DNA of 64,000 bases from Zavarzinia aquatilis (GCF_003173035.1 NZ_QGLE01000011.1:94310-158309), one strand, 5' to 3'; positions 16,130 through 25,572 are shown, numbered from the stretch's first letter. The notes: a model not told the origin generated them from the sequence alone. Translations and numbers: made by a program.

Positions 16130-18775
16130 CTACGGCAACATGCCGATCGAACGCGCCCGCGCGACGGCGGCGGTGCGGGTGCGGACGTCCAGTTTGTCGA
16201 AGATATTCCTCAGGTGCCATTTCACCGTCGGCAGGGAAACGAACAGACGCTCCATGATCTCGGTATTGGTCAGCCCCTGCGAGACCATGGCGAGGACCTG
16301 ACGCTCCTTCGTGCTGAGCCGGGCCCCCGCAACGCCCAGGGTTTCATCCTCGACGCGCGGCGCCGGAGACAGGGCGCCGGTCAGCCGCTCGGCCAGGGCG
16401 ATCGCCTCCGGCGCGAGCGCGGATGGGGCCGAGGCGACGTGGCGCGCGATGGCGGGCCCCAGTGGGCGCAGTATCGCGCCATGGTCGACGATGCTGCGCA
16501 CCAAGCCCTGGGTCGCCGCCTTCTCGATCGCCTCCATGATCGTGCGCAATGCGAATGTCGCCTCGCCGTCGGCCTGATGCGCCGCGGCCTTGACACAGGC
16601 GGCCCGCACCCACAGACGCCACCTGCCGCTGGCCTTCGTTGCCGCGAGAATGGGCAGCACGTCGGCCACGGCACGCCGCGGGTGACCTGAAACCAGGTGA
16701 CGTTTCGCGTTGACGAGGCGCTGCAGCTCGACCGCCTCCGGCGTGTCGGGCTCCCCCTCGGCGCCGGCGCAGACGTCGATGAAATCGAGGCTGCGGCGCG
16801 CTTCCTGATCCAGATCGAGAATGATCTCGTCGCGTACCAGATGCAGGAGCTTCAGAGCCGGCATTCCGAAGCGGCGGATCGAGAGCGGCTCGACACCGCG
16901 CAGGAGATCGAGGCCGGCCGCCGCGTCCGCGCCCAGGATCGCCAGCCGCGCCGCCACCCGCCAGCCGCCAAGGGCAACGTCGATATTGCCGTGCTGCGCG
17001 ATGCTTGGCAGGCTGCGCCGGATCAGGAGCCGCGCGTTGTCGAGCTGATCCCGCTCGTAATAGGCATCGGCGAGCACCAGTTCGGCGGAGCCGCACATCA
17101 GCTCGGACGGCCGGTTCTGCGCCAGCATGTCCTCGATTTCCCGGGCGGCGACGGCCGGCCTGCCCTGCGCCAGAAAGAACTGGGCTGACAGGGTGGCGAC
17201 CCAGGCCTGACCGTAGCTGGTGCGCGAGCGGGCGATTTCATGCCGCGCGAGGTCGAGGTGGCGCATCGCCCCGGCCATGTCCAGTTGGGTCCGGTGGCAC
17301 AGCGCCATGGCGACGAGGACCGTGGCGCGGTCGAAGGCACTGCCGCCCGAGCCAAGCTCCAGCCAGGATTTGCCGAGGGCGAGAGCCTCGACGTAACGGT
17401 GGGTGAAATAGGCGACGAGAAAGCGCAGCAGGCCGAGTTGCCCCCCTTCCGGATCGTGCTGGCGCAGCCGCTCGAGGTTCCGCTCGTCCATCAACTCGCC
17501 CGCGCGGTCGTATTCGCCCGAAAACAGCGCGGCCCAGGTGCGCCAGAACGCGATATCCGGATGCGCCGCGGCCGCCGCCGGCAGCCGCTCGGCGCAACTC
17601 AGGAAACGGGCCGTCTCGCCCCGGCGGGACAGAACTTCAGGGGCGCAGGCCGCCAGCCACTCGGCGGCCCGGTCGGTCTCGCCGCCCCGGAAGGCATAGT
17701 CGATCGCCTCGATCCAGTGACCCCGCTCGCGGTGCCATGCGGCGGCGCGGCGCAGCGACCGTCCGGCCAGGGCCGGATCATGTTCGGCTGCCAACTTCGA
17801 CAGGAAATCGGCGAAGATCGCGTGAAGACGGATCTGGCTGCCCTGGCGGTCCAGCCGGACGACGAACAGATTGCGCTCCTGCACCTCGTGGAACAGGCGC
17901 CGAGCGTCGGAAAGGCCGGTCACCGCCACCGACAGATCGGCCGACAGGGTGTCGAGCGGCGCCACCAGCAACAGAAATTCGCGCAGCGGGCCCGGCAAGG
18001 TGCGGAACACCTCCTGGTTCAGGAAATGGCCGATATCCTGATCCGCCCCCGAGAAATCTTCGGCCAGAAGACGCGGGCTGACCCCGCCGGCAAGCAGCAG
18101 GCGAACCAGCTGCAGCCCCGCCGCCCAGCCCTCGGTGCGCCTGATCACGCGATCGACGGCGTCCGCGTGGGCGCCGCAGTCATGACCGATGAAGGCCCGC
18201 GCCTCCGCCGGCGAAAACGCCAGATCCTCGGCCCCGATCTGCCCGACGAGTCCGCGTACCGACAGATGGCCGAGGGCCAGCTTCGGCCCCCGCCGCGCGC
18301 CGATCACGACATGCAGCAGGCCCCGGCTGTCGCGGATCACGAGGTCAAGCGCGGCCGATGTTTCCTCGCTGTCGCACAGGTGGAAATTGTCGATGAAGAG
18401 GACGACGCGCTGGCCCCGGGCCACGATGGCATCGGCCAGTCCCTTGGGATCATGCGCCGACATCAGGACTTCGATCGCGGAGCGGCCGGTCCCCTCACCG
18501 CCTTCCGCCTCGGTCAGCGCGTCTTCCAGCATCGAGACGAAACGGCCGGCTTCGGCATCGAAATGGTCGCAGGCATACCAGACCGCCCGACCGCCCCGCC
18601 GCCGCCACAGCTCCATGCCCTGCGCGAGCAGCGCCGACTTGCCGCTGCCTGTGGGGGCGACGACCAGCGTCACCGTATTGCCCACCATGCTGGCGGTCAG
18701 GGCGTCGAGCAGACGGGACCGCTTCAGCAGATCCGTGTTGAACGTCGGCGGACAGAACTTTTCGTTCCTGCCCAT
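16130..18775 (-). CDS. LuxR family transcriptional regulator, MalT-like (STAND ATPase)
   Basis: 881 residues with ATG after GGAGGGAG. The N-terminal NTPase has Walker A APTGSGKS near residue 40 and a Walker B-like VVLFIDNFH near 125. A long helical, TPR-like middle (about 340-800) precedes a C-terminal LuxR helix-turn-helix with LSTKERQVLAMVSQGLTNTE, then VSLPTVKWHLRNIFDKL. MalT-type regulators are switched by a small-molecule inducer that promotes ATP-dependent assembly. No target is obvious; the neighbouring SDR or tmo-side genes are candidates. Confidence 0.92.
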   Translation of the reverse strand: MGRNEKFCPPTFNTDLLKRSRLLDALTASMVGNTVTLVVAPTGSGKSALLAQGMELWRRRGGRAVWYACDHFDAEAGRFVSMLEDALTEAEGGEGTGRSAIEVLMSAHDPKGLADAIVARGQRVVLFIDNFHLCDSEETSAALDLVIRDSRGLLHVVIGARRGPKLALGHLSVRGLVGQIGAEDLAFSPAEARAFIGHDCGAHADAVDRVIRRTEGWAAGLQLVRLLLAGGVSPRLLAEDFSGADQDIGHFLNQEVFRTLPGPLREFLLLVAPLDTLSADLSVAVTGLSDARRLFHEVQERNLFVVRLDRQGSQIRLHAIFADFLSKLAAEHDPALAGRSLRRAAAWHRERGHWIEAIDYAFRGGETDRAAEWLAACAPEVLSRRGETARFLSCAERLPAAAAAHPDIAFWRTWAALFSGEYDRAGELMDERNLERLRQHDPEGGQLGLLRFLVAYFTHRYVEALALGKSWLELGSGGSAFDRATVLVAMALCHRTQLDMAGAMRHLDLARHEIARSRTSYGQAWVATLSAQFFLAQGRPAVAAREIEDMLAQNRPSELMCGSAELVLADAYYERDQLDNARLLIRRSLPSIAQHGNIDVALGGWRVAARLAILGADAAAGLDLLRGVEPLSIRRFGMPALKLLHLVRDEIILDLDQEARRSLDFIDVCAGAEGEPDTPEAVELQRLVNAKRHLVSGHPRRAVADVLPILAATKASGRWRLWVRAACVKAAAHQADGEATFALRTIMEAIEKAATQGLVRSIVDHGAILRPLGPAIARHVASAPSALAPEAIALAERLTGALSPAPRVEDETLGVAGARLSTKERQVLAMVSQGLTNTEIMERLFVSLPTVKWHLRNIFDKLDVRTRTAAVARARSIGMLP

Positions 18776-19014
18776 GTTCTCCCTCCTGGTGCCATCGACG
18801 CGCTCCGATCTGTGCCGGGCTGCGTTCTTGTTCGTTTGCCGCCGGTGCCGCGCGACAAGAACCCCGTGGGCCGTTCGTCACCGCCACGCAGGGGGTCATC
18901 ATCAGACCGGCCCAGACGGCGAACGCCCCTGTCCGGAAGTATGGTTTTAGGTGAAATCCACCGCCCTGCCCCGGGTTTTTTCCACCGTTCCCGGGCCTCC
19001 CGCCTTGGCGGCCT

Positions 19015-19638
19015 TCAGAAGGTCGGCGGGCTGTTGATCCATAGCACCTTGGTCGTGACGGTGCCGGGATTGCGATAGCCGTGGGGCAGATGGGACTCGA
19101 AGAAGAATGAATCCCCGCGTTGCAGACGATAGATCTGGTCGTTGACCGTCAGTTCGAATTCGCCTTCGAGGACATAGCCGACTTCCTCGCCTTCGTGGCT
19201 GATCTGGCCCGCGCTGCCCGAACCCGGTTCGACGATGTGGATCGAACCATAGATGGTCTTGCTGCCGCTTTCCGGGATCAGGCATTCGAGGCGCACGCCA
19301 TCCGAATCCATGCGGATGATCGCCCTTTCCCCCGGACGTTTCACGATCCCCTCGCAAGGGTCGCGATCGGTGAACAGGCCGCCGATGGTAATGCCGAGAT
19401 GGCCGACGATATTGTGCAGCATCTGCAGCGAAGGACGCGCCTTGTCGTTCTCGATCTTGGACAGCAGGCTTTCCGAACACCCTACCGCGTCGGCGAGTTG
19501 CTTGAGACGGAGCCCCTTCACGCGGCGAGCCTGACGCAGCCTCCGCCCGACCTGAAGATCGGCGGTCGACGCGGCCTGCATCGGGTCCGGCGTGGCGCGG
19601 GTGATGAGCGGATTGCCCAGTTTGACACGCTTGTTCAC
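19015..19638 (-). CDS. XRE family transcriptional regulator with cupin domain
   Basis: 207 residues; the start is GTG at 19638. Residues 28-85 form an XRE helix-turn-helix (LRQARRVKGLRLKQLADAVG, then SESLLSKIENDKARPSL). Residues 120-200 form a cupin barrel (ISHEGEEVGYVLEGEFELTV, then LQRGDSFFFESHLPHGYRN). Such XRE-cupin proteins (PuuR-like) often sense small amines or acids through the cupin. It is the last gene of the run that starts at tmoA, 12 bases after the CobW gene, so it may regulate that operon. Confidence 0.92.
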   Translation of the reverse strand: MNKRVKLGNPLITRATPDPMQAASTADLQVGRRLRQARRVKGLRLKQLADAVGCSESLLSKIENDKARPSLQMLHNIVGHLGITIGGLFTDRDPCEGIVKRPGERAIIRMDSDGVRLECLIPESGSKTIYGSIHIVEPGSGSAGQISHEGEEVGYVLEGEFELTVNDQIYRLQRGDSFFFESHLPHGYRNPGTVTTKVLWINSPPTF

Positions 19639-19650
19639 TTGGATCTTCTT

Positions 19651-20742
19651 CTATCCCTTGAGCCAGCGCGGCGCGGTCGGCCGACGAACCGGACGCCCGG
19701 CGATACTGCCCCCGGCCGCGGCCGGCAGATATCCGCCGCGACCGCCACCGTCCCCTGTTACCTTCGCCGTTGCGTCGAACAATTTCAACGATTGCTCGAT
19801 CAACGCGGGCTCTATTTTCCGCACAATGAACACAATCCGGCCCCGCCGATCATCCCCGGGCCAGGCCGTCAGGTGCTGCGGCGGATGGACCACATGTTGC
19901 GCGCTGTGGAAGGCGACGGGCCCCGACGCCCCCTCGATGTTCAGGAGCCCCTTCACGCGCAGGATATTCCGACCGTGACGGTGCAGCAACATGGACATCC
20001 AGACGCCGAAGGCGGTCCAGTCCAATGCCTCGTCGAGTACCAGGCAATGGCTGCGGATATCGCCGTGACGGCTCGATGAAATCGTCGACGGCTGGCAGGC
20101 GAAATGGCCGAGAAAAGCCCCCGCCCGGCACTCGCCGTCCAGGATCGCGCCGAGCGGATCGGCCAGCAGATTGGCCGACCGGCGCCCCGCCCAGGGATTG
20201 AGATCGCCGAGAACCGGCATCAAGGCTTCGTCCTGCCCCAGATCGCGCTTCGAGACGACGATGGCATCGGCCGCCGCGACCTGAGACGCGGCCTCGACCT
20301 CGGTGGCGAGCGTGTCGCGTCCGAGAATGCCGTCGACGACCGTCACCACCATGGCAGGCGCGAGCCGGCTGGCCGCGAGGGGATTGACCCGCAACGTCAC
20401 AAGCAGGGGCTGGGGATCGGCAATCCCCGTCGTTTCGATGACAAGTCGCCGGAAGGGCGGGATACGCCCCGCGTCCCGATCGTCGAACAGGCGCTGCAGC
20501 GCGCGCTCGACATCGCCGCGAATGCTGCAGCAGACGCAGCCTCCGGGCATGACCATTACCGTCTCGCTGGTCATGCGGACCAGATCCTGGTCGATGCCGA
20601 CATCGCCGAGTTCATTGATGATGACCGCGCTGTCGGCGAAATCCGGGGACGCCAGCATCCGGCTCAACAGGGTGGTCTTGCCGCTGCCGAGAAAGCCGGT
20701 CAGCACCACGACGGGCAGGCGTTCGGCTGTCCGCCCCGTCAT
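19651..20742 (-). CDS. CobW/COG0523 family GTP-binding protein
   Basis: 363 residues. Walker A GFLGSGKTT lies at residues 16-24, the metal-binding CxCC motif GGCVCCS at residues 67-73, and the G-domain ETTGIADP and VSKRD motifs follow. The C-terminal half carries the CobW_C domain (DALDWTAFGVW type segment, then GLLNIEG). COG0523 GTPases are metallochaperones that deliver Zn, Fe or Co to specific clients. Here it overlaps a small MCGLC protein gene by ATGA and sits in the tmo-RidA-deacetylase run, so the client may be the metal-dependent deacetylase or the diiron oxygenase. Confidence 0.9.
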   Translation of the reverse strand: MTGRTAERLPVVVLTGFLGSGKTTLLSRMLASPDFADSAVIINELGDVGIDQDLVRMTSETVMVMPGGCVCCSIRGDVERALQRLFDDRDAGRIPPFRRLVIETTGIADPQPLLVTLRVNPLAASRLAPAMVVTVVDGILGRDTLATEVEAASQVAAADAIVVSKRDLGQDEALMPVLGDLNPWAGRRSANLLADPLGAILDGECRAGAFLGHFACQPSTISSSRHGDIRSHCLVLDEALDWTAFGVWMSMLLHRHGRNILRVKGLLNIEGASGPVAFHSAQHVVHPPQHLTAWPGDDRRGRIVFIVRKIEPALIEQSLKLFDATAKVTGDGGGRGGYLPAAAGGSIAGRPVRRPTAPRWLKG

Positions 20743-21062
20743 GATGCGCCGCCCAGCCGGGACAGCAGTGCGGGATCGAGCGGATCGCAGTCCGTCGCCG
20801 CCATCCTGTCCACCAGCGACCAGATCCCCTCCAGGTTATAGACATTCTCGCGCCGTCCCCGCCGATCGGAGAGGACATAGGAATTTCCGCCCCAGTCATG
20901 AACCGTCAGACCGTAATGGTCGAGGACGCGGTTCAGGAATGCGACACGTCTCTCGCGCTCGGCCCGCAGCGTCACCTTGCCGCCGTTCCGCGTGAAGGCG
21001 TCGCTACCCGCCGCGTCCGTCCAGTACCGGCTGCCGCCCAGGGCCGCGCAAAGACCGCACAT
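20739..21062 (-). CDS. Small conserved hypothetical protein (MCGLC motif)
   Basis: 107 residues from the ATG at 21062 (site AGGGAGCAGG). It begins MCGLCAALGGSRYWTDAAG and continues with a basic stretch and a GLTVHDWGGNSYVLSDRRGR motif near residue 60. The second-position cysteine in MCGLC resembles the nucleophile position of N-terminal hydrolases, but no such fold is established here. It overlaps the CobW gene by ATGA, which implies tight functional linkage, perhaps as a metal-related partner. I do not recognise a function. Confidence 0.7.
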   Translation of the reverse strand: MCGLCAALGGSRYWTDAAGSDAFTRNGGKVTLRAERERRVAFLNRVLDHYGLTVHDWGGNSYVLSDRRGRRENVYNLEGIWSLVDRMAATDCDPLDPALLSRLGGAS

Positions 21063-21121
21063 CGCCTGCTCCCTCGTGGACTGCGCCGGGGAAAGACAGC
21101 CCCGGCGCCTGAATCCTGCGC

Positions 21122-22039
21122 TCAACGGGACCGGATGAAATAGTCCTCTGCCAATTCAGGCAGGCGGCCTGTGTAATAGGGGACATGATCGACCCGTGGA
21201 TCGTATTTCCCCTCGCTCATCAGCTGTCGCAGGTGGGCGGCCACTTCCTCGCCGGTGGCGAACCAGACATCGCCTTTCCTCTGCATCGTTTCCATCATTT
21301 TCCGCACCATCATCAGTCGCGCGACCTGGCCGGAGCAGAAGGGGTGGAAGCAATTCACCCAGACGCCGCCATATTCCCACATCGCCTCGAATTCGGCCAT
21401 GTAGACGTCCATGGCGTATTGCGGCGACGCGATCGGCATCATGAAATCGAGATCGTGATTATGCACGAACTGCGGCCAGTCATCGAGCTGCCAGCGCGAC
21501 GGCAACTCGACCAGTTCGCCCCCGGCCGAGCGCACGATGTAGGGATTGTCGTCCCCCATCAGCGACGTATCCCAGACGAAGCCGAGACCGGACAGGATAT
21601 CCGTCGAGTGTCGCGAATACTTGTACCACGGCGCACGATAGCCGCGAGGATAAAGGCCTGAGACCTTGGCGATCGCATCCGCGCCCTTGCGGGTCCAGAA
21701 CTCTTCCTGTTCCCTGGTCATCTCGCTCGGATATTCGTGCAGATAGCCGTGCAGCGCGACTTCGTGCCCGCCCTTCACCATCAACTCCACGGCGTCGGGA
21801 TATTGCTCGGCGCACCAGCCGGGCACGAAGAACGTATGTTTCACGCCCATGTCCTTGCACAATTCGACGATGCGTGGCACGCCGATCTGCGGGCCATAGC
21901 GCAGCATCGAGTTGGTCGACAGGCGGGTGTCCGCGTCGTTCGGATGGGCGAGATGCAGAATGGCATCGGCATCCATGTCCCAGGTGAAGACGACGGCACA
22001 GCGCGCGCCATTGGGCCAGGGCACGGGATTCTTGATCAT
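21122..22039 (-). CDS. Polysaccharide deacetylase family protein (PuuE/allantoinase-like)
   Basis: 305 residues. The NodB-type motifs are present: FTWDMDAD (catalytic base and metal aspartates, residues 18-25), the metal histidines HGYLHE near residue 97, and RAPWYKYS near residue 145. There is no signal peptide, so it acts in the cytoplasm. That separates it from cell-wall deacetylases and aligns it with cytoplasmic members such as PuuE, which open cyclic amides or ureides. Lying 18 bases after the triple-RidA gene, it could hydrolyse a nitrogenous intermediate. Confidence 0.85.
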   Translation of the reverse strand: MIKNPVPWPNGARCAVVFTWDMDADAILHLAHPNDADTRLSTNSMLRYGPQIGVPRIVELCKDMGVKHTFFVPGWCAEQYPDAVELMVKGGHEVALHGYLHEYPSEMTREQEEFWTRKGADAIAKVSGLYPRGYRAPWYKYSRHSTDILSGLGFVWDTSLMGDDNPYIVRSAGGELVELPSRWQLDDWPQFVHNHDLDFMMPIASPQYAMDVYMAEFEAMWEYGGVWVNCFHPFCSGQVARLMMVRKMMETMQRKGDVWFATGEEVAAHLRQLMSEGKYDPRVDHVPYYTGRLPELAEDYFIRSR

Positions 22040-22057
22040 GTTCCTATCCTTTTCGCG

Positions 22058-23236
22058 TCAATCTTCGATATGGAGCCGGTCGCCGCCACGCACGGCGACC
22101 CCGTCGAGCTGGAAACGCTGGCCGTCGTGGGGCAGGCCAGTCAGGGTCAGAAGCGTGACGACGGGGCCAGGACCGGGCAGATACTGCCGGACCAGCGCCG
22201 TCACCGTGCGCCGGTCTTCCGCCGCCCGCGCCTCGTCGGCGTCGGCGACGATGAAGAGGGTCAGCTTCACCAGGTCTTCGGCCTCGAAGCCACCGGCGGC
22301 CAAGCAGGCGGCAAGGCGGTCGCAGGTCGCCTCGACCTGAGCCTGCAGCGATGCGCCGCCGGGCGCCGACAGGCCGCCGACATAAAGTTCGTCGCCCGCG
22401 CGGCACGCGGCCGGAAATCCGTCGATGGCGATCCAGTCGCCAGACCCGGCGGGATAGAGCGGCGTCTTGCCCCCCTTTCGCGCCACCGCGTCGATTTCCA
22501 GCACCAGCCCTTCATAGAGCAGATCGACACCGAAGGCATTGAGAGCCGGCCGGGGTTCGGGCAGGGTTTCCCTGACCTCGGCCATGATTTCAGCGAGCAG
22601 CCTGCGCGCGGCTGCCTGCTGTCCACGATGCTGGAAACAGATCCGCATGTGGACGACGTCCCGCCAATCCATCCCACCGTCGGCGAGGACATGGCGAATG
22701 TACTCGAGGGCATTGCGGGTCTGGCCGCGAATGTCGCCAAGGGCGATGGCCTTGCCCTTGCGGTCGGCGGAAATCTGCCCGCCGACATAGATCCTGTCGC
22801 CGATCCGCCAGCCTTGCGACAACGTGACCGGAATGCTCCAGTCCCAGGCATGTTCGGGCATGATACGCTGGCGATCCGCGCCCGTCGCCGCGATACCGTC
22901 GACACCGAGCAGATCGGCCCGGGCGGGAACGCCCCTTACCCGCAATGCCGTCGCCGCCGGCCCCGGATCGGCGATGTAACGAATGCGGACCTCGGTCATC
23001 CGCTCCCAGTAATCCGTCACATCCCGGCCGCCCTCGCCATCGTACACATAATAGGTGCGCAGGTTGACGAGGTCGCCCATCGACGCGCCAGCGGCCGCGA
23101 GCGTCGCCACCAGACGCTCGAAGGCGGTCGCGGTCTGGCTCTCGATCCCGGCGACCGGATCGCCGGCATTCCGTCCACCGACATAGACGATGTCCCCCAC
23201 CCTTATGGCGGCGGGAAATTCAGAAGAAGCGGTCAT
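22058..23236 (-). CDS. Tandem triple RidA-domain protein
   Basis: 392 residues from the ATG at 23236, which overlaps the end of the reductase gene by 17 bases. The RidA strand signature YVGG occurs three times, at residues 18-21, 150-153 and 285-288, each starting a domain of about 125 residues. Each repeat contains the expected later elements (for example DLVNLRTYYVYD, DVVHMRICFQ and DLVKLTLFIV). The arginine required for imine hydrolysis in classical RidA is not apparent in the C-terminal signature of any copy. A single polypeptide with three domains could mimic the usual trimer. Its place directly after tmoF suggests a role in the monooxygenase pathway. Confidence 0.85.
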   Translation of the reverse strand: MTASSEFPAAIRVGDIVYVGGRNAGDPVAGIESQTATAFERLVATLAAAGASMGDLVNLRTYYVYDGEGGRDVTDYWERMTEVRIRYIADPGPAATALRVRGVPARADLLGVDGIAATGADRQRIMPEHAWDWSIPVTLSQGWRIGDRIYVGGQISADRKGKAIALGDIRGQTRNALEYIRHVLADGGMDWRDVVHMRICFQHRGQQAAARRLLAEIMAEVRETLPEPRPALNAFGVDLLYEGLVLEIDAVARKGGKTPLYPAGSGDWIAIDGFPAACRAGDELYVGGLSAPGGASLQAQVEATCDRLAACLAAGGFEAEDLVKLTLFIVADADEARAAEDRRTVTALVRQYLPGPGPVVTLLTLTGLPHDGQRFQLDGVAVRGGDRLHIED

Positions 23237-24221
23237 AATACACCCGATCGGCAGGGACGCCCCTGTCCAGCAGCAACAGCCGCCTGACCGCCTCCACCAT
23301 CGGAGGCGGGCCGGCGAGGTAAAAATCGTGGTCGGCCCATTCGCCCGGAAGCAGACGGTCCAGTGCCTCGTGGACATATCCGGTCTCGCCGGGCCAACCC
23401 TGCCCATCCGGCTCGGACAGGACAGGGTGGAATGTCACGCGTTCATCGGCGAGGCCCAGTGCTTCCGGTGTCACCATGTCGGCGAGGGTCCGCGCACCAT
23501 AGAAGAAATGCACGCGGCATCTGGCCCGCCCGGTGTCGGCGAGGGCGGCCCGGGCCACCGAGAGAACGGGCGCGAGACCCGAGCCACCCGCGACACATAC
23601 CGTATCCCGCGGGGAATCCGCGCGGAAATGGGCGGTGCTGTAGGGACCGTCGATTTCCACCAGATCGCCGGGGCGCAGATCGAACAGGATGCGCGTCGCG
23701 TCGCCCCCCGGAACCCGCCGGATCATGAATTGCCAATGCCGGCCGCCTGGCACATTGGCCATGGAATAGGCCCGCGCCGAAGGCAGTCCCGGCAATTGCA
23801 GCAGCGCGAATTGCCCGGCGAGGAAGGGAGCCTCTTGCCCGAAGGCAAAGTCGAATTCGTCGATATCCCGGGTCACCGGACGGCGCGCCTCCAGCCGGGC
23901 CACGCGGCGCCGAGGTGGCGTGACCGGGATCGCCGCCGCCTCTTCACGAAAGCGGATGGCGCAGTCGCGCGTCGGCCTCGACATGCAGGCCAGCCGGCGG
24001 CCGCGCTCGAAATCCCTCGGCTTCAGTCCCGGCGACGCCGGATAGGCGAGGTCGACCGCCCCGTCGCAGAGGTCGACCCTGCAACTGCCGCAACCACCCG
24101 AGGCGCACTCGTAGGCGATGCCGATGCCCGCGCGCAAGGCCGCCCCGAGCAGCGTATCGTCGGCCGCGCAGGGAAACGTGCGCGACGTCCCCGCGACGGC
24201 GATCGTGTATCCCTCGCCCAT
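23220..24221 (-). CDS. tmoF: Toluene monooxygenase-type NADH:ferredoxin oxidoreductase (TmoF-like)
   Basis: 333 residues: an N-terminal plant-type [2Fe-2S] domain (C39, C44, C47, C79), an FAD-binding domain (RAYSMANVPGG type motif) and an NAD domain (CVAGGSGLAPVLS, then LAGPPPMVEA) ending in YYDRFF. It passes electrons from NADH to the Rieske ferredoxin TmoC. It is the sixth gene of the set, 2 bases after tmoE. It is clearly paralogous to the reductase at 39635 with the same cysteine spacing and the same DRFF ending. Confidence 0.9.
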   Translation of the reverse strand: MGEGYTIAVAGTSRTFPCAADDTLLGAALRAGIGIAYECASGGCGSCRVDLCDGAVDLAYPASPGLKPRDFERGRRLACMSRPTRDCAIRFREEAAAIPVTPPRRRVARLEARRPVTRDIDEFDFAFGQEAPFLAGQFALLQLPGLPSARAYSMANVPGGRHWQFMIRRVPGGDATRILFDLRPGDLVEIDGPYSTAHFRADSPRDTVCVAGGSGLAPVLSVARAALADTGRARCRVHFFYGARTLADMVTPEALGLADERVTFHPVLSEPDGQGWPGETGYVHEALDRLLPGEWADHDFYLAGPPPMVEAVRRLLLLDRGVPADRVYYDRFF

Positions 24222-24223
24222 GG

Positions 24224-25231
24224 TCAGGCCAGCCCCAGCTCCCGGCGGAAACCGGCGCAGGCGGCTTTCGCCGCTTCACCCGCTGCCGGGCTTTCCGGCA
24301 GGGCGGCGCAGAACATGTCGATGGCCCGATCCGCCAGGGGCAGCCATTTGCCGAGCCAACCGGCGATCACCGCCCGATTGCTCTCGACCGCAAGACACTG
24401 CCCAACCAGGGCCGCCGTCCAGCGGCGGGAGCGGGCCGCGTCCTTCATCTGGTTGTCGGCGAGCATGGCGGTCAGCGTATCGCCATGGCGCCTGGCGGCG
24501 AGGCCGAGCTGACGCACACATGCCTCCTCGACCGCACGGGCGGCGACGACGTTATAGGCGACAAAAGCTTCGCCCCAGTCATAGGCGACCAGCGCCTTCT
24601 CCAGCAGCTCCCGGATCCCCTGCCAGGCGGGATCGGTCTCGAAACGCGCGCGCTCCCCGGTCACGAAACCCCGATCGGCGTGGCTATTCGCCAATTCCCG
24701 CGTGCGGTAGGCAATGCGCGAAATCCAGCGGAAACAGTCAGCTTCCTGAAACGCCGCCGCATTGGTGATCGTGCTTGCCGGGGCCACCTGGACCAGATAG
24801 GCCGAGGCCATCTGACCGGCCGCCGCGGTGTAACGCCCAGGCGTATAGAGCCGGGCCAGCGCGTCGACCCATGCCGATGGCAAGCTGGCGTCGTGACCGT
24901 TCTCGCTGTGATCCTCGAGCAGGCCATCGACATATTGCTCCTGACCGTCCTGCATCGTCGTGTAGGCGCGATAGGTCAGCTGGTCGGGATCGCGGAAGGC
25001 GTCCCAGTCCGGATGGGTCAGCGGGCTGGCGACGACATGCTTCTTGTACCACGAGTTCATCATGGTATCGGGATCCTGCTCGTAGGGCGCCTGGGGGTCG
25101 CGCGTCCGGGCATGGAGGTTATAGGTCAGGATCTCGTATTCGCTGGGGCGCTTGCGCGTTCCCGCGAGCGTGCTCCAGGTCTTCAGGCCCGGGCGGGAAT
25201 TCGACTTCGGAAAAACAACGGCATCGGTCAT
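24224..25231 (-). CDS. tmoE: Toluene-type monooxygenase hydroxylase beta subunit (TmoE-like)
   Basis: 335 residues, ferritin-like helical fold, no iron ligands expected. The segment LKTWSTLAGTRKRPSEYEI near the N-terminus and RDPDQLTYRAYTTMQDGQE are diagnostic of beta subunits of bacterial multicomponent monooxygenases. It forms the (alpha-beta-gamma)2 hydroxylase with TmoA and TmoB. Gene order relative to the Rieske, effector and reductase genes equals that of tmoABCDEF. Confidence 0.92.
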   Translation of the reverse strand: MTDAVVFPKSNSRPGLKTWSTLAGTRKRPSEYEILTYNLHARTRDPQAPYEQDPDTMMNSWYKKHVVASPLTHPDWDAFRDPDQLTYRAYTTMQDGQEQYVDGLLEDHSENGHDASLPSAWVDALARLYTPGRYTAAAGQMASAYLVQVAPASTITNAAAFQEADCFRWISRIAYRTRELANSHADRGFVTGERARFETDPAWQGIRELLEKALVAYDWGEAFVAYNVVAARAVEEACVRQLGLAARRHGDTLTAMLADNQMKDAARSRRWTAALVGQCLAVESNRAVIAGWLGKWLPLADRAIDMFCAALPESPAAGEAAKAACAGFRRELGLA

Positions 25232-25259
25232 CGGACTATCCTCGGAATCGGTCGCTCGG

Positions 25260-25553
25260 TCATTTCTTGACGGCGAGGAAACGCACCTGTTCGCTATCGA
25301 CGCGGATCAGGCCTGAGAAGGCGGGCATGTTCCGTTCGAGGTCACTCATGGTGAAACGATGCCCGAGGACGTCGGAGACCGTGTCGAAGCGGATCACGCA
25401 TTCACCCTGCACCTCGATGCGGACGTAACCGGCATTTTCCTCCAGCCGCGTTTCCCGGCCTTCGTTGTCGATTTCGGCGGCTTCGGCCACCGCGTCTGAA
25501 ATCTCCCCTCGGGTTACCACGGGGCCGACGAAGTCTTTTTCATGTTCGGACAT
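25260..25553 (-). CDS. tmoD: Monooxygenase effector protein (MmoB/DmpM family, TmoD-like)
   Basis: 97 residues. Effector proteins of this family bind the hydroxylase and tune its regiochemistry and coupling. Family features seen are VGPVVTRGEISDAVAEAA at the start, the conserved IEVQGECVIRFDTVSDVLG middle and the DLERNMPAF segment. The length matches TmoD (about 100) rather than the shorter DmpM at 43661. Confidence 0.92.
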   Translation of the reverse strand: MSEHEKDFVGPVVTRGEISDAVAEAAEIDNEGRETRLEENAGYVRIEVQGECVIRFDTVSDVLGHRFTMSDLERNMPAFSGLIRVDSEQVRFLAVKK

Positions 25554-25572
25554 GGGGAAATCCTCGTTGCTT

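Noticed and set aside
18776..19014. The 239-base gap between the MalT-like and XRE-cupin genes
   Set aside because: Apart from a ribosome site and weak hairpins I see no gene, promoter pair or repeat that I can support.
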